64,000 nucleotides of DNA from Campylobacter lari (GCF_001017575.1 NZ_CP011372.1:186001-250000); one strand, 5' to 3'. Shown: positions 44,282 through 54,867, numbered from the stretch's first letter. Translations and numbers: made by a program. Notes: generated by a model not told the origin, from the sequence alone.

Positions 44282-44884
44282 TTAATGTTTTATAGCATAT
44301 TTATTTTGTATTTCTTCATGTCCTAGTATTTTTTGAATATTGCAGTTTTTATCAATATCTAATTTCTTAACATCGTGATGAAAATTAGTACAATTGTGCA
44401 ATAAAAATGCCATTGTTTTAGCATTATGTACATCCCATCTTGATAAATCTTGATCAAATTGTTTGCAGTTTTCAAACATATGTGCCATCGTAATGGCATT
44501 ATGCACATCCCAATTTTCTACTTTATGATTAAATTTAAGACAATTACAAAACATATACTTAGTATCTTTAACATTTGACATATTCCAAGAAGATAAGTCT
44601 TGATCAAAAGATTCACAATCAAAAAACATTCCTTCCATGTTTTCAACATTTTTAACATTCCATTTAGAAATATCATGATTAAAGCTTTTACAGCAATAAA
44701 ACATATAAGACATATCTTTTACGCTTGACACATCCCACTTTTCTATACCATCAAAATTAGTTCTAGTAGAATAGTAGAACAAATAAGACATATCCGTGAT
44801 TAAGCTTACATCGATTTCATCTAAGGTAATAAGCTCTTCTCTAATAAGAGCAACTAATTCGCTTTTTGTTTTAGGCGTAAACAT
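44282..44884 (-). CDS. BspA-type (DUF285) repeat protein
   Basis: The 200-residue protein is mostly about five 25-residue repeats of the form WDVSSVKDMSYMFYCCKSFN, the BspA/DUF285 leucine-rich-like repeat (PF03382). Repeats start near residues 43, 68, 93, 118 and 143 with W-[DN]-[VM]. Usual members are surface proteins of Bacteroidetes, mycoplasmas and others, but this one has no signal peptide, membrane anchor or sorting signal and begins FTPKTKSELVALIREE. It is therefore likely cytoplasmic or exported in an unusual way. A good AAGGAG and a minus-strand TATAAT precede it. Acquisition by transfer is likely but not shown. Confidence 0.8.
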   Translation of the reverse strand: MFTPKTKSELVALIREELITLDEIDVSLITDMSYLFYYSTRTNFDGIEKWDVSSVKDMSYMFYCCKSFNHDISKWNVKNVENMEGMFFDCESFDQDLSSWNMSNVKDTKYMFCNCLKFNHKVENWDVHNAITMAHMFENCKQFDQDLSRWDVHNAKTMAFLLHNCTNFHHDVKKLDIDKNCNIQKILGHEEIQNKYAIKH

Positions 44885-44918
44885 GTTAGCTCCTTTTTAT
44901 GTTTAATTTCTCTTTAAA

Positions 44919-44924
44919 ATTATA
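44919..44924 (-). promoter_or_regulatory. Candidate -10 of the BspA-type gene
   Basis: TATAAT on the minus strand, 35 nt before the ATG at 44884, in the 128-bp gap that also contains the yeiH terminator. Confidence 0.45.
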
Positions 44925-44986
44925 ATACTAATTAAATATAAAATAGAAAAAAATAAATATTAAATTAACAAAAAAATATAAAATGC

Positions 44987-45017
44987 TATAATATGTTTCA
45001 TAATGAAACATATTATA
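44987..45017 (-). terminator. Long palindrome / terminator of the YeiH-type gene
   Basis: Two 15-base arms (44987-45001 and 45003-45017) are perfectly complementary around a single A. It covers the stop codon of the minus-strand transporter gene and is followed on that strand by a T-rich stretch, as expected for a terminator. Confidence 0.6.
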
Positions 45018-46050
45018 AATTTAATAAGAAAATTAAGCTAATTGATATAAAGATTAACCAAATAAAAAGCAACAATGCCATCAAAAATGGTTTAAAACCT
45101 GCATTTTTTAAAATATTTTTATGGATATTTACTCCCAAAGCTACCATGGCCATAGAAAGTAAAAGTGTATCTATAGTTTGTATGCTTGGTTTTATATAAT
45201 TAAGTGCAAAATCGGTATTTAATATTTCAAGTGAGCTAATACCACAAGCAAATAAAAACCACAAAGCAAAATAAGGAATATTTGCTTTAATGGAAATTTT
45301 TTCATTATTTTTACTTAGAAATTTCAATGAAAAAAGACTTAAAAAAATTAAAAAAGGTACTAGCATTAAAACACGCATCATTTTTTCTATGACAGCACCA
45401 TCTCCTGCTTGTATAGCTTCACCTGCTGCAACAGCATGTGCAACTTCATGCAAGCTTGCTCCCATGAAATACCCCATTTGCTTTAAACTAAAAAAATCAA
45501 ACCAACCCAAATTCCAAGCCAAAGGATATAAAAACATCCCTAAAGTTCCAAATACAACCACAGTACAAACTGCCACGCCAACTTTAGCAGAACCACCTTT
45601 AACAACGCTTTCACTTGCCATCACAGCAGCTGCCCCACAAATGCTTGAGCCACTACTTATAAGTATGCTTTCTTTAAGATCAAGTTTAAATAATTTTCCT
45701 AATAAAAGCCCTATAAAAAAGGTAGAAAATACCACTAAAAATGCTAGCAAAATTCCATTTGATCCAACTTTTTCTAAATCATTAAAAGTAATTCTAAAAC
45801 CATAAAGTATAATCCCAAGTCTTAAAATTTCTTTTGTTGCTATGCCTAAAACTCCTGATTTTTTGAGTAAATTTGCATTTTGATGAGCTAAATTTCCTAT
45901 TAAAGCTCCCAAAATTACGGCTATGATTAAAGCTGAAATTCCAAGATTTTTAAAAAAATTAAGCTCAGAAATAGCAAAAGCACAAAAAGCAAGGGTAAAA
46001 AGTAGCAAAAAAGCTTCAAATTTTCTATTTTTATATATATTTTTATGCAT
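45013..46050 (-). CDS. YeiH-family (UPF0324) putative sulfate/anion exporter
   Basis: The 345-residue membrane protein has about ten hydrophobic segments. ALIGNLAHQN, LRLGIILYGFRITF, SGSSICGAAAVMASE and GASLHEVAHAVAAGEA are characteristic of the YeiH/UPF0324 family, often labelled putative sulfate exporter. The gene is divergent from a LysR regulator, an arrangement common for yeiH (yeiE in E. coli). The transported ion is not proven. Confidence 0.85.
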   Translation of the reverse strand: MHKNIYKNRKFEAFLLLFTLAFCAFAISELNFFKNLGISALIIAVILGALIGNLAHQNANLLKKSGVLGIATKEILRLGIILYGFRITFNDLEKVGSNGILLAFLVVFSTFFIGLLLGKLFKLDLKESILISSGSSICGAAAVMASESVVKGGSAKVGVAVCTVVVFGTLGMFLYPLAWNLGWFDFFSLKQMGYFMGASLHEVAHAVAAGEAIQAGDGAVIEKMMRVLMLVPFLIFLSLFSLKFLSKNNEKISIKANIPYFALWFLFACGISSLEILNTDFALNYIKPSIQTIDTLLLSMAMVALGVNIHKNILKNAGFKPFLMALLLFIWLIFISISLIFLLNL

Positions 46051-46121
46051 AGATTTTTCCTTTTTTATTTTTTTGTAATCTTAATGATTTTTTTATGATA
46101 AGTAAAATTAATTTTATTTGA

Positions 46122-46127
46122 TATAAT
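46122..46127 (+). promoter_or_regulatory. Candidate -10 of the LysR-type regulator
   Basis: TATAAT lies 30 nt before the ATG at 46157 in the divergent gap with the YeiH-type gene, where the LysR protein would be expected to bind. Confidence 0.45.
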
Positions 46128-46156
46128 GATTAAAAATATTTATCAAAAGAGTACTT

Positions 46157-47020
46157 ATGACTTTTAAACAAATAAAATATTTTCAAGCTTTGTGTAGAAA
46201 TTTAAATTTAAGAGCTTGTGCTAAAGAATTAAATATAACTCAATCTGCTTTGTCTTTAGCTATATTTGAACTTGAAAAAAGTTTAAACACCAAGCTTTTT
46301 GATAGAAATGCTAAATTTTTAAGTTTAAATGAAAAAGGAAAGGTTTTTTTAAAGCAAATTACACCTTTGATTTTAGAATTTGAGCGCATTGAAAAAGCAA
46401 TGCAAGATGATCAAAGCTATGAAATAAGTATGAAAGTGAGTCAAAATGTAGGTACTTATTTACTAGGATCTTTTTTGGACCAAAAGGCAGAAAATATCAA
46501 GTTAAATTTGTCCTTGGATAATAGTCAAAATATTATCAAAGATATTTTAGATAAAGAAATCGATATAGGTTTGATTGAAGGAATTTGCAAAGATAATGAT
46601 ATAAAAAAGATTAAAATTTGTGATGATGAACTTATTGTGGTGAGTAAAAATGACTTAAAAAAAGAATTTTTCATAGATGAGTTAAAGGATTTTAAATGGC
46701 TAAGTCGCGAGCAAGGTTCGGGTGCAAAAGAAGTGTTTTTAAATGCTTTGCCTAAAGATATAAAGCTTAATTTAGTTTATGAGCTAAACTCAACTGCTAT
46801 GATAAAAGAGTTGGTTAAAAAAGGTGAATTTTTAGCAGTTTTACCTAAATTTAGTGTTAAAGAAGAACTTGAAGCTAAAAGCTTATTTGAAGTGAGATTA
46901 AAAAATTTTAAAATTTCAAGAGAGCTTTGCTTGATTTATCATAAAAATAAAGAGCCAAGCAAGAAATTTATAAATTTATGTGAGTTTTTAAAACTTTGCA
47001 TTCAAAAAGATTTAGTTTAG
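46157..47020 (+). CDS. LysR-type transcriptional regulator
   Basis: A 287-residue LysR regulator: N-terminal winged HTH ([20 protein letters not shown], then [20 protein letters not shown]) and a C-terminal ligand-binding domain with [15 protein letters not shown]. Divergence from the YeiH-type transporter suggests that it controls that gene, as YeiE-type regulators do. Its 3' end overlaps murD on the other strand by 9 nt. Confidence 0.88.
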   Translation: MTFKQIKYFQALCRNLNLRACAKELNITQSALSLAIFELEKSLNTKLFDRNAKFLSLNEKGKVFLKQITPLILEFERIEKAMQDDQSYEISMKVSQNVGTYLLGSFLDQKAENIKLNLSLDNSQNIIKDILDKEIDIGLIEGICKDNDIKKIKICDDELIVVSKNDLKKEFFIDELKDFKWLSREQGSGAKEVFLNALPKDIKLNLVYELNSTAMIKELVKKGEFLAVLPKFSVKEELEAKSLFEVRLKNFKISRELCLIYHKNKEPSKKFINLCEFLKLCIQKDLV

Positions 47021-48211
47021 CTCTTGAATACATTTTTTAAAAAGCTCCCCTCTTTCTTCATAAGATTTAAACTGATCTAAACTCGCACAAGCAGGGCTTA
47101 GCAGGGCTACTTCATCATTAGTTAGGTTTTGATTGATTTTTTCTACCGCTTTAGGTAAAAACTCACAATAATGTGCTTTTAAATTAGCATTTTTAGCATA
47201 TTCAAGCATTTTATTAGTGCTTTTTCCTATGGCATAAAGTTCTATATCAAGCTCTTTCATAAAAGTAAATAAAGCACTTAAATCCACTCCCTTATCATCC
47301 CCACCTATGATAAGATGAATTTTTTTATCCTTATAGCGTTTAAGAGCAGCTAAACTAGCATCAAGATTAGTTGCTTTAGTATCATTTACCCAAAGTCTAT
47401 TTTTATGATCAAATATTTCTTCAAGCTTGTTTTTTTCTATCTTAAACTCATTTAAAAGCTCATAAGAGCAACGATCTAGTATGATTTTTTCTATACTTAA
47501 GGCAATAAGTGCATCAAGTAAAAATGGGGTTTTAAAATGAATTTTTTCTAAGTCAATTTGCATTTTTTTAGCTAAATCTTGCTCGTCTTCATAGCTTATA
47601 ACATAAGCATGAGTTGGATAAGCCTCATACTTTTTAGGTAAAATTACTACATCATTTTCATTCATTCTTTCAAGCACGCTAAGCTTTGCTTGCTCATAAT
47701 TTTCAAAACTTTTATGCCAAGAAAGATGATCAGGTGTGATAGGTAAAAGTGCATAAATTTCAGGTTTAGCTACTTTGGTGTAAAAAAGTGAAAAAGATGA
47801 GCTTTCTAAAATCCATAATTTAGCATTAGCGTCCATTTGTGCTAAAGGGGTTCCTATATTTGCTCCCATTTGTGCGTTAATGTGTTTTAAAAGATAATGT
47901 GTCATTTGAGTGGTAGTGGTTTTACCATTTGTTCCGCTTATCCAAACGCTTTTTGGCATGCCATCGTAAAAAAAATCATACTCGCTGCTTAAATTTCTTG
48001 CTTGCTGTATGAGAAGATGATCACTTGGAAAGCCAGGGCTTGGAATTTCTAAGTCACTTTTTAAAGGATCAAATTTACAAGGTGGTAAAAGTGTATTGCC
48101 AAATTCATCTTTACTTATACTTGTAAAATGATCATCATAAATATCGCAATTTCCAAAACGCTGCGCAAAAGCTTTGGTTGTTTTTCCGTATCCAAAAAGT
48201 GAAATTTTCAT
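47012..48211 (-). CDS. murD: UDP-N-acetylmuramoylalanine-D-glutamate ligase
   Basis: MurD adds D-Glu to UDP-MurNAc-L-Ala in the cytoplasm. The ATP loop [13 protein letters not shown] is at about residues 90-102, [16 protein letters not shown] gives the Mur-ligase His region, and NDTKATN and LIIGGDDKG follow. The 399 residues are slightly short compared with E. coli. It begins at the last base of the mraY stop, forming a two-gene cell wall operon. Confidence 0.93.
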   Translation of the reverse strand: MKISLFGYGKTTKAFAQRFGNCDIYDDHFTSISKDEFGNTLLPPCKFDPLKSDLEIPSPGFPSDHLLIQQARNLSSEYDFFYDGMPKSVWISGTNGKTTTTQMTHYLLKHINAQMGANIGTPLAQMDANAKLWILESSSFSLFYTKVAKPEIYALLPITPDHLSWHKSFENYEQAKLSVLERMNENDVVILPKKYEAYPTHAYVISYEDEQDLAKKMQIDLEKIHFKTPFLLDALIALSIEKIILDRCSYELLNEFKIEKNKLEEIFDHKNRLWVNDTKATNLDASLAALKRYKDKKIHLIIGGDDKGVDLSALFTFMKELDIELYAIGKSTNKMLEYAKNANLKAHYCEFLPKAVEKINQNLTNDEVALLSPACASLDQFKSYEERGELFKKCIQELN

Positions 48212-49269
48212 TATCTTAACTTTATACTAATTAATGCAATGATATTTGCAAGTAAGGCTATCATCCAAAAACGCACGATGATTTTATTTTCTACCCAACC
48301 TATTTTTTCAAAATGATGATGAATAGGTGCCATTTTAAATACTCTTTTGTTAAAGATTTTAAAACTTCCTACTTGTAAAATCACTGAAATAGTTTCTAAA
48401 ACAAATACAAAACCTATCAGTAAAAGTAAAATTTCATTTTTACTTACTATACCAAGATAGCCTAAAAATGCCCCTATGCTTAAACTCCCACTATCTCCCA
48501 TAAAAACTTGCGCAGGATAGCAGTTATACCACAAAAATCCCATAAGCGCTCCAACCAAAGCTGAGCTTAGCACTACAAGTTCTCCTAAACCTTGAATTTT
48601 AGGTAAAAATAAATAAGAACTATAAATAGCATTTCCACTCAAATATAAAAAAGCACCAAGGCTTAAAAGAGAAAATATAGAAGGCACAGTTGCAAGACCA
48701 TCAAGTCCATCGGTTAAATTTACAGCATTAGAGCTTGATGCAATAACTAAAATCCATAAAAACAACATAAACACACCACCATCAAATAGAGCATGTTTGT
48801 AAAAAGGTAAATAAAATTCAGTATTTATATCAAATAAATATAATAATCCAACACAAATAAAAGCAGCGCTAAATTGCCCTAGAAGTTTCATTTTTGGACT
48901 TAGTCCTGCGTGATTGTCTTTTTTTAAAATTTTCCCTAAATCATCCACTAAGCCTATAGTGCAAAATAGTACTAAACACAATAATCCAACGATTACAAAA
49001 CTATTATTTAAATCAGCGCTTAAAACACTTGCTATGATAGTAGCAAAGATAAAAACAAGCCCACCCATAGTAGGGGTATGAGATTTGGCTTGGTGTGATT
49101 GTGGGGCGTATTCATAAATAGGTTGATTTGCTTTTTTATTTTGAGCCCATTTGATAAATTTTGGCATTAAATATAAACTCAAAAATAAAGCGATAAAAAA
49201 TGCAAAACCAGCACGCACGCTAATATAAGAAAAAAACATATAATTTGTATATTCTGTAAGATAAAGCAA
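48211..49269 (-). CDS. mraY: Phospho-N-acetylmuramoyl-pentapeptide transferase
   Basis: MraY is the integral membrane enzyme that makes lipid I on undecaprenyl phosphate. The 352 residues include the start [74 protein letters not shown] and APIHHHFEK, all catalytic signatures. The open frame extends to 49392 and would overlap gpmI, but a TTG at 49269 after ACAAGG gives the N-terminus LYLTEYTNY, comparable to known MraY proteins. I therefore take this start. About ten membrane segments follow. Confidence 0.93.
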   Translation of the reverse strand: MLYLTEYTNYMFFSYISVRAGFAFFIALFLSLYLMPKFIKWAQNKKANQPIYEYAPQSHQAKSHTPTMGGLVFIFATIIASVLSADLNNSFVIVGLLCLVLFCTIGLVDDLGKILKKDNHAGLSPKMKLLGQFSAAFICVGLLYLFDINTEFYLPFYKHALFDGGVFMLFLWILVIASSSNAVNLTDGLDGLATVPSIFSLLSLGAFLYLSGNAIYSSYLFLPKIQGLGELVVLSSALVGALMGFLWYNCYPAQVFMGDSGSLSIGAFLGYLGIVSKNEILLLLIGFVFVLETISVILQVGSFKIFNKRVFKMAPIHHHFEKIGWVENKIIVRFWMIALLANIIALISIKLR

Positions 49270-49347
49270 AATTTTAACCTTGTATTTGTTTTTTAAAAGC
49301 ATAATTTTAGTAAAATCACATAAATAAATTATAAAAAAGAGTAAAAA

Positions 49348-50826
49348 ATGAGTCAAAAATGTATTTTGATAATCACAGATGGTATAGGACATAATACAAA
49401 TTCAAACTATAATGCTTTTTTTCATGCTAAAAAGCCAACTTATGATATGCTTTTTGAAAATACCCCTAATGTTTTGATAAAAACAAGCGGTTTGGCAGTT
49501 GGCCTACCTGAAGGTCAAATGGGTAATAGCGAAGTAGGGCATATGTGTATAGGTAGCGGACGCATAATTTATCAAAGTTTAGTCAAGATAAATAAAGCCA
49601 TAGAAAATGACACTTTAAAAGATAATAAGGCTTTAAAAGATTTATTGCAAAAATGCAAAAGAGTGCATATTATAGGGCTTTATAGTGATGGCGGGGTGCA
49701 TTCTATGCATACACATTTTAATGCACTTTTAAAAATTTGTAAGCAAGAAAATAAAGAAGTTTTTGCACATGCAATTAGTGATGGTAGAGATTGTCCTCCA
49801 AATTCAGGTTTGGAATTTATAAAATCTTTACAGAAATTTTGCGGAAAAGAAGGGGTTAATTTTGCTTCTTTATCGGGAAGATTTTATGCTATGGATAGAG
49901 ATAAGCGCTATGATAGGGTTAAGTCTTATTATGATGCTTTATTTGCTAAGGCACAAAAGTGTGATGATTTTGTGCAATTTATACAAAAAAGCTATGATGA
50001 AAACATCACAGATGAGTTTTTAACCCCAGTTATTAGTCAAAACTTTGATGGGATTAAGGCTGAAGATGGCGTGATTTTTATCAATTTTAGAAATGATAGA
50101 ATGCGTCAATTAGTTGCTTCTTTAACCCAAGAAAGTTTTAATGAATTTCCAAAAGAAGTACTTGTAAAAAATGCCATTACTATGAGTTTGTATGATGAGA
50201 GTTTTAAACTGCCTGTGATGTTTGAAAAAGAAGAATTAAATAATACCTTAGCTTCTGTGATAGCTAATGCAAATTTAAGCCAACTTCACACAGCTGAAAC
50301 AGAAAAATACGCTCATGTAACCTTTTTCTTTAATGGGGGAAAAGAAGAATTAGAGTGTAATGAAACAAGGGTTTTAATCCCAAGTCCTAAGGTAAAAACA
50401 TACGATGAAAAACCTCAAATGAGCGCTAAAGAAGTTGCAGATGAGGTGCTTAAGGGCATAGAAAATGGTATGGATTTTATCGTAGTCAATTTTGCAAATG
50501 GTGATATGGTAGGACATACGGGTGATTTTGAAGCTGCGATTAGTGCGGTTGAATGTGTGGATGAGTGCTTGGGTAGGGTTATTGCCAAAGCAAGAGAGCA
50601 TGATTATGCTTTCGTTATTACTTCAGATCATGGAAACTGTGAAGCAATGAGAGATGAAAATGAAAATATGCTCACTAATCACACAACCTTTGATGTTTTT
50701 GCTTTTGTCGAAGCTAAAGGAGTAGAAAAGCTTAAAGAAGGCATGGGGCTTAGTAATATAGCGCCAAGTGTGCTTAAAATTTTAAACTTGCCTATTCCAA
50801 AAGAAATGGATGAGGCTTTATTTTAA
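49348..50826 (+). CDS. gpmI: 2,3-bisphosphoglycerate-independent phosphoglycerate mutase
   Basis: GpmI interconverts 3- and 2-phosphoglycerate using two Mn ions. The phosphoserine motif [15 protein letters not shown] and the substrate sequences [10 protein letters not shown] and [10 protein letters not shown] are present, with [11 protein letters not shown] and TNHTTFDVF at the C-terminal metal site. Length 492. It is divergent from mraY with a 78-bp gap and is followed by fabG after 14 nt. Confidence 0.96.
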   Translation: MSQKCILIITDGIGHNTNSNYNAFFHAKKPTYDMLFENTPNVLIKTSGLAVGLPEGQMGNSEVGHMCIGSGRIIYQSLVKINKAIENDTLKDNKALKDLLQKCKRVHIIGLYSDGGVHSMHTHFNALLKICKQENKEVFAHAISDGRDCPPNSGLEFIKSLQKFCGKEGVNFASLSGRFYAMDRDKRYDRVKSYYDALFAKAQKCDDFVQFIQKSYDENITDEFLTPVISQNFDGIKAEDGVIFINFRNDRMRQLVASLTQESFNEFPKEVLVKNAITMSLYDESFKLPVMFEKEELNNTLASVIANANLSQLHTAETEKYAHVTFFFNGGKEELECNETRVLIPSPKVKTYDEKPQMSAKEVADEVLKGIENGMDFIVVNFANGDMVGHTGDFEAAISAVECVDECLGRVIAKAREHDYAFVITSDHGNCEAMRDENENMLTNHTTFDVFAFVEAKGVEKLKEGMGLSNIAPSVLKILNLPIPKEMDEALF

Positions 50827-50840
50827 TTTAAAGGAGAACA

Positions 50841-51584
50841 ATGAAATTTAGTGGAAAAAATGTTTTAATAACAGGTGCAAGTAAAGGTATAGGTGCAGCA
50901 ATAGCTAAAGAATTAGCAAGTCATGGTTTAAAAGTTTGGATTAATTATAGAAGTAAACCTGAACTTGCTGATGCGTTAAAAGAAGAGATAGAAAAAAATG
51001 GTGGCACTGCAGCTGTGATTAAATTTGATGCAAGTGTTGAAGAAGAATTTACAAGCGCTATTGCAACTATAGTAGAAAGTGATGGTGAACTTAGTTATTT
51101 AGTTAATAATGCAGGTATTACTAATGATAAATTAGCGCTTAGAATGAGTATGGATGATTTTTCTTCAGTGATTAATGCTAATTTGAATTCAAGCTTTTTA
51201 GGTTGTAGAGAAGCATTAAAAACTATGAGTAAAAAGCGTTTTGGTGCGGTTGTTAATATTGCTTCTATAGTTGGAGAAATGGGAAATGCAGGTCAAACTA
51301 ATTATAGCGCTAGCAAAGGTGGTATGATAGCATTAACAAAATCTTTTGCTAAAGAAGGTGCAGCAAGAAATATAAGATATAACTGTATTACACCAGGTTT
51401 TATAAAAAGTGATATGACTGAAGTTTTAAGTGATGAAATAAAACAAAATTATATTAACAATATCCCTTTAAAGCGTTTTGCAGATGCAAGTGAAGTAGCT
51501 CAAGCTGTGGCGTTTTTATTAAGTGATCATTCTTCTTATATTACAGGGGAAATTTTAAAAGTCAACGGTGGGCTTTATATGTAA
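50841..51584 (+). CDS. fabG: 3-oxoacyl-ACP reductase
   Basis: A short-chain dehydrogenase of 247 residues that reduces beta-ketoacyl-ACP with NADPH in fatty acid synthesis. TGASKGIGAAIA is the cofactor loop, NNAG the structural motif, and the active site reads NIASIVGEM and YSASKGG. AAAGGAG precedes the ATG. acpS lies convergently on the opposite strand, with a hairpin between. The acyl carrier protein gene itself is not in this window. Confidence 0.94.
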   Translation: MKFSGKNVLITGASKGIGAAIAKELASHGLKVWINYRSKPELADALKEEIEKNGGTAAVIKFDASVEEEFTSAIATIVESDGELSYLVNNAGITNDKLALRMSMDDFSSVINANLNSSFLGCREALKTMSKKRFGAVVNIASIVGEMGNAGQTNYSASKGGMIALTKSFAKEGAARNIRYNCITPGFIKSDMTEVLSDEIKQNYINNIPLKRFADASEVAQAVAFLLSDHSSYITGEILKVNGGLYM

Positions 51585-51606
51585 AAGCAAGGTTTTAACC
51601 TTGCTT
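51585..51606. terminator. Bidirectional terminator between fabG and acpS
   Basis: AAGCAAGGTT and AACCTTGCTT make a perfect 10-bp stem with a two-base loop (or a shorter stem with a larger loop), starting just after the fabG stop and covering the acpS stop. Confidence 0.7.
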
Positions 51607-51951
51607 AGTTTCTATAGCCACTACTGCTATAGCAAAACCCCCATCATGTGCTACGCTTACACTTGCTGATTTTATATTAAATTCTTGCATGACTTTTTGA
51701 GAAAAACTAATATGTGGAGCATTTTTATCATCTTTAGAGATGATGATGTCAAAAAAAGAACATTCTTTAGAAATTCCAACCCCCAAAGCCTTAGAAGCAG
51801 CTTCTTTAATAGCCCAAAATCCTGCTAGAGTGTTGGTATTTTTTATATAACTTTGCTCTTGCTTGGATAAAAATTTATCCAAGAAAAGCGTTTTATATCT
51901 TTCATAAATTTTTTCTATGCGAGAGCATACGACTATATCACAGCCTATCAT
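51595..51951 (-). CDS. acpS: Holo-[acyl-carrier-protein] synthase
   Basis: AcpS transfers 4'-phosphopantetheine from CoA to ACP. The 118 residues contain [14 protein letters not shown] with the Mg-binding Asp and [16 protein letters not shown] with the second metal-ligand Glu; these are the family signatures. It overlaps fliL by one base and is likely coupled to it. The fatty-acid role fits the neighbouring fabG. Confidence 0.94.
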   Translation of the reverse strand: MIGCDIVVCSRIEKIYERYKTLFLDKFLSKQEQSYIKNTNTLAGFWAIKEAASKALGVGISKECSFFDIIISKDDKNAPHISFSQKVMQEFNIKSASVSVAHDGGFAIAVVAIETKQG

Positions 51952-52496
51952 TAAGATACTACAAAGTCAGTAAAGTAAATATTTTTGATAAAACCATCAG
52001 TTAAAACCTCATTGATCTTACCGGTTAATTCATCTTTTAATCTTTCTTTGCCCTTTGTGGTGCTTACTTCTTCAAAGGTTTTTGAAGTTAAAGTTCTAAT
52101 GATAATATCTCTAATAATAGCAACTTTTTTATCAAGCTCAGGGGTTAAAGTTTCAACATTTTGCTCAAGTTGAATAGTACATTTTACATATCTTGATCCA
52201 CCATCGCTTAATAAATTTAGTGTAAAAGGTGCTAAAGGATACATAACGCCGATATTTGCATAATCACTTCCTCTAGCTGCCACTGCATTTGTTTTTTTAG
52301 GAGTTTGTGTTGCTTGTGCGCTTTCTTCAACTTGTGGAGTAGGATTTTCTTCAGAACCACCACTAAACATTAAATAAGCAATTGCCCCTACAATCACAAG
52401 TAAAAATACAAATAAAAATACAACGATAATAATTACTAAAGTATTGCCACCTTTTTTCTTTGATTCGGTCTGTTCATCCATCATATCTTCAGCCAT
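51951..52496 (-). CDS. fliL: Flagellar basal body-associated protein FliL
   Basis: A single-pass inner-membrane protein of 181 residues: short acidic cytoplasmic N-terminus, membrane segment at about 18-41 ([20 protein letters not shown]), a Gln/Thr-rich linker, and a periplasmic stomatin-like FliL domain ([22 protein letters not shown]). FliL surrounds stator units and supports motor torque. It starts after AAAGGAAAAAT and is followed directly by acpS. Confidence 0.92.
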   Translation of the reverse strand: MAEDMMDEQTESKKKGGNTLVIIIVVFLFVFLLVIVGAIAYLMFSGGSEENPTPQVEESAQATQTPKKTNAVAARGSDYANIGVMYPLAPFTLNLLSDGGSRYVKCTIQLEQNVETLTPELDKKVAIIRDIIIRTLTSKTFEEVSTTKGKERLKDELTGKINEVLTDGFIKNIYFTDFVVS

Positions 52497-52560
52497 ATTT
52501 TTCCTTTTATTAAATTTAGAGTGTTATTGTATCAAAAATTATGTTTTTTTAAAATTATGA

Positions 52561-53199
52561 TTATTTAATCTTTTGTAAATGCCTATAAACACTAGGTTCG
52601 GAAATGCCTAAAAGTTCAGCAACCTTAGGAATAACACCTTTTACATTAAATACGCCTTTTTCATATAAACTAGCTATAATTTTTTGTTTTTCTTTCGGTT
52701 TTAAACTTTTATTCTTAAAACTTTCTATATCCATACCAGAAATATCTTCGATAATTTCTTCTAGATCAAGTTTTATGTATTCTTTATTTTCTTGTTCTGT
52801 GTTTTCATAAGCATTATCATAAATATTTCCAAGGTTTAAAATTTCGTCAGAGATTTTTTTAAATGCCGAAGTATCATGATTAATACAAAGCAAACCTTCA
52901 AGTTTTTCATCTTTTTTAATAAAAAATGTTGAACCTGACATAACTTGTGAGTTTTTGGTGGAAGTTTTATAATGTGTTATGTAATCTCGCTCTAAATAGA
53001 TTTTGTTTTTAATCATTTCAATAGCAAAGCCCGTTAGAGGTGAATTTATAGTTCTTTTGCTAATATGGTTATTAGCAATTTCTGCTATATTAGCTCCATC
53101 TTCACTTACATCATGCAAAACTATTTCATAATTTCTACCCAAGGCTTCTGCGAGAAATTTTACTAATTTAATGTAATAAGTTCTTGTCTCTTTGTCCAT
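52561..53199 (-). CDS. YheO/DauR-type PAS-HTH regulator (paralogue 1)
   Basis: The 212-residue protein has an N-terminal YheO-like PAS domain (LGRNYEIVLHD, NSPLTGFAIEM, VMSGSTFFIKKDEKLEGLLCINHD) and a C-terminal HTH (KVAELLGISEPSVYRHLQKIK). DauR, of the same family, regulates D-arginine use in Pseudomonas. A second copy with the same layout is at 58186-58860. This one is divergent from katA across a 240-bp AT-rich gap. I recall a related regulator next to katA/ridA genes in C. jejuni. The effector is unknown. Confidence 0.85.
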   Translation of the reverse strand: MDKETRTYYIKLVKFLAEALGRNYEIVLHDVSEDGANIAEIANNHISKRTINSPLTGFAIEMIKNKIYLERDYITHYKTSTKNSQVMSGSTFFIKKDEKLEGLLCINHDTSAFKKISDEILNLGNIYDNAYENTEQENKEYIKLDLEEIIEDISGMDIESFKNKSLKPKEKQKIIASLYEKGVFNVKGVIPKVAELLGISEPSVYRHLQKIK

Positions 53200-53244
53200 A
53201 GGATATTCCTTTTTTGTTAATTTTGTAGTAAAAATATTTAAAAC

Positions 53245-53260
53245 AAGAATGTTTATTCTT
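53245..53260. promoter_or_regulatory. Inverted repeat upstream of YheO-type regulator
   Basis: AAGAAT-GTTT-ATTCTT lies 46 nt upstream of the regulator ATG on the minus strand and could be an operator for autoregulation. On the plus strand it is followed by a T run. Low certainty. Confidence 0.3.
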
Positions 53261-53395
53261 ATTTTTTAACAATTTTAATACAAAATAAAAATAATTTTGC
53301 TTAAAAAGAGATTATATGTAAAAAATAATAAAAATATAGCTATTTTTAAATAATGATAATTTTTATCGTTTTATTTTATTTTAATAATATATGAA

Positions 53396-53427
53396 TATAA
53401 TTTATCAAATAATAAAAATTATTATTT
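53396..53427 (+). promoter_or_regulatory. katA promoter -10 and candidate Fur/PerR operator
   Basis: TATAAT (53396-53401) is followed by an AT-rich palindrome, AAATAATAA-AAA-TTATTATTT (53407-53427), which would cover the transcription start. The placement suits a repressor. Campylobacter katA is known to be controlled by PerR and Fur, and a similar palindrome is at dps. A further AATGATAAT stretch at 53360-53370 may be a second box. Confidence 0.55.
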
Positions 53428-53442
53428 AGAAAAGGAGAAATG

Positions 53443-54867
53443 ATGAAAAAACTAACAAATGATTTTGGAAACATCATAGCTGATAATCAAAATTCGCTAA
53501 GCGCAGGTGTTAAGGGTCCGCTTTTAATGCAAGATTATATTTTGCTTGAAAAACTTGCTCATCAAAATAGAGAAAGAATTCCAGAAAGAACAGTACATGC
53601 AAAAGGAAGTGGTGCTTATGGAGAACTTAGAATCACTAGAGATATTTCTCAATACACTAAAGCAAAAGTTTTACAGCTTGGAGAAAATACACCTTTATTT
53701 ATAAGATTTTCAACCGTTGCAGGTGAAGCAGGTGCTGCTGATGCTGAAAGAGATGTAAGAGGTTTTGCAATTAAATTTTATACTAAAGAAGGAAATTGGG
53801 ATTTAGTAGGTAATAATACCCCGACATTTTTTATAAGAGATGCGTATAAATTTCCTGATTTTATCCATACTCAAAAAAGAGATCCAAGAACTCATTTAAG
53901 AAGTAATAATGCTGCATGGGATTTTTGGAGTCTTTGTCCTGAAAGCTTACACCAAGTTACTATTTTAATGAGCGATAGGGGAATTCCTGCAAGTTATCGT
54001 CATATGCATGGTTTTGGAAGTCATACTTATAGTTTAATTAATGATAAAAATGAAAGATTTTGGGTGAAATTTCATTTTAAAACCAAGCAAGGTATTAAAA
54101 ATTTAACCAACGAAGAAGCGGCAAATTTAATAGCAAATGATAGAGAAAGTCATCAAAGGGATTTATATGAAGCTATCGAAAAAGGAGATTTTCCAAAATG
54201 GACTTTCCAAATTCAAGTTTTAAAAGAAGATGAAACAGAAAAACTAGGTTTTAATCCTTTTGATTTAACTAAAGTTTGGCCACATAGTATTGCGCCTTTA
54301 ATAGAAGTAGGAGAATTAGTACTTAATAAAAATGTACAAAATTACTTTAACGAAGTAGAACAGGCTGCATTTAGTCCAAGTAATATTGTTCCTGGTATTG
54401 GTTTTAGCCCTGATAAAATGCTACAAGCTAGAATTTTTTCTTATCCTGATGCGCACAGATACCGCATAGGAACAAATTATCATTTATTGCCAGTTAATCG
54501 CGCAAAAAGTGAAGTAAATACTTATAATGTAGCAGGAGCCATGAATTTTGACACTTATAAAAATGGCCTTGCTTATTATGAACCAAATAGTTATGATGAT
54601 AGCCCAAAAGAAGATAAAAGCTATCTTGAGCCTGACTTAGTACTTGAAGGTAGCGCACAAAGATATGCTCCACTTGATGATGATTTTTACACCCAACCAA
54701 GAGCTTTATTTAATATAATGAATCAAGATCAAAAAGAGCAATTATTTAAAAACATAGCAGCTTCTATGAGCGGGGTTGATGAAAAAATCATACAAAGAGC
54801 ATTAAGTCATTTTGAAAAAATTTCAAGTGAATATGCAAATGGTGTTAAAAAAGCCTTGAAAATATAA
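53443..54867 (+). CDS. katA: Catalase (heme, clade 3 small-subunit type)
   Basis: KatA breaks down hydrogen peroxide and is the usual sole catalase of Campylobacter. The distal-side motif [37 protein letters not shown] and the heme-ligand motif [14 protein letters not shown] (Tyr ligand) are intact. At 474 residues it is a small-subunit catalase. Two ATG codons are adjacent; the second (53443) has better spacing from AAAGGAG. It is followed by a hairpin and the ankyrin gene, a pair linked in C. jejuni by heme delivery. Confidence 0.96.
   Translation: MKKLTNDFGNIIADNQNSLSAGVKGPLLMQDYILLEKLAHQNRERIPERTVHAKGSGAYGELRITRDISQYTKAKVLQLGENTPLFIRFSTVAGEAGAADAERDVRGFAIKFYTKEGNWDLVGNNTPTFFIRDAYKFPDFIHTQKRDPRTHLRSNNAAWDFWSLCPESLHQVTILMSDRGIPASYRHMHGFGSHTYSLINDKNERFWVKFHFKTKQGIKNLTNEEAANLIANDRESHQRDLYEAIEKGDFPKWTFQIQVLKEDETEKLGFNPFDLTKVWPHSIAPLIEVGELVLNKNVQNYFNEVEQAAFSPSNIVPGIGFSPDKMLQARIFSYPDAHRYRIGTNYHLLPVNRAKSEVNTYNVAGAMNFDTYKNGLAYYEPNSYDDSPKEDKSYLEPDLVLEGSAQRYAPLDDDFYTQPRALFNIMNQDQKEQLFKNIAASMSGVDEKIIQRALSHFEKISSEYANGVKKALKI

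Noticed and set aside
45290-45805. 171-codon plus-strand frame within the YeiH-type gene
   Set aside because: It lies wholly opposite a well-recognised membrane transporter and its translation has no family likeness.
48211-49392. Long mraY overlapping gpmI
   Set aside because: The open frame reaches 49392, but residues before 49269 do not match MraY and would overlap divergent gpmI by 45 nt; a TTG with ribosome binding site gives the family N-terminus.
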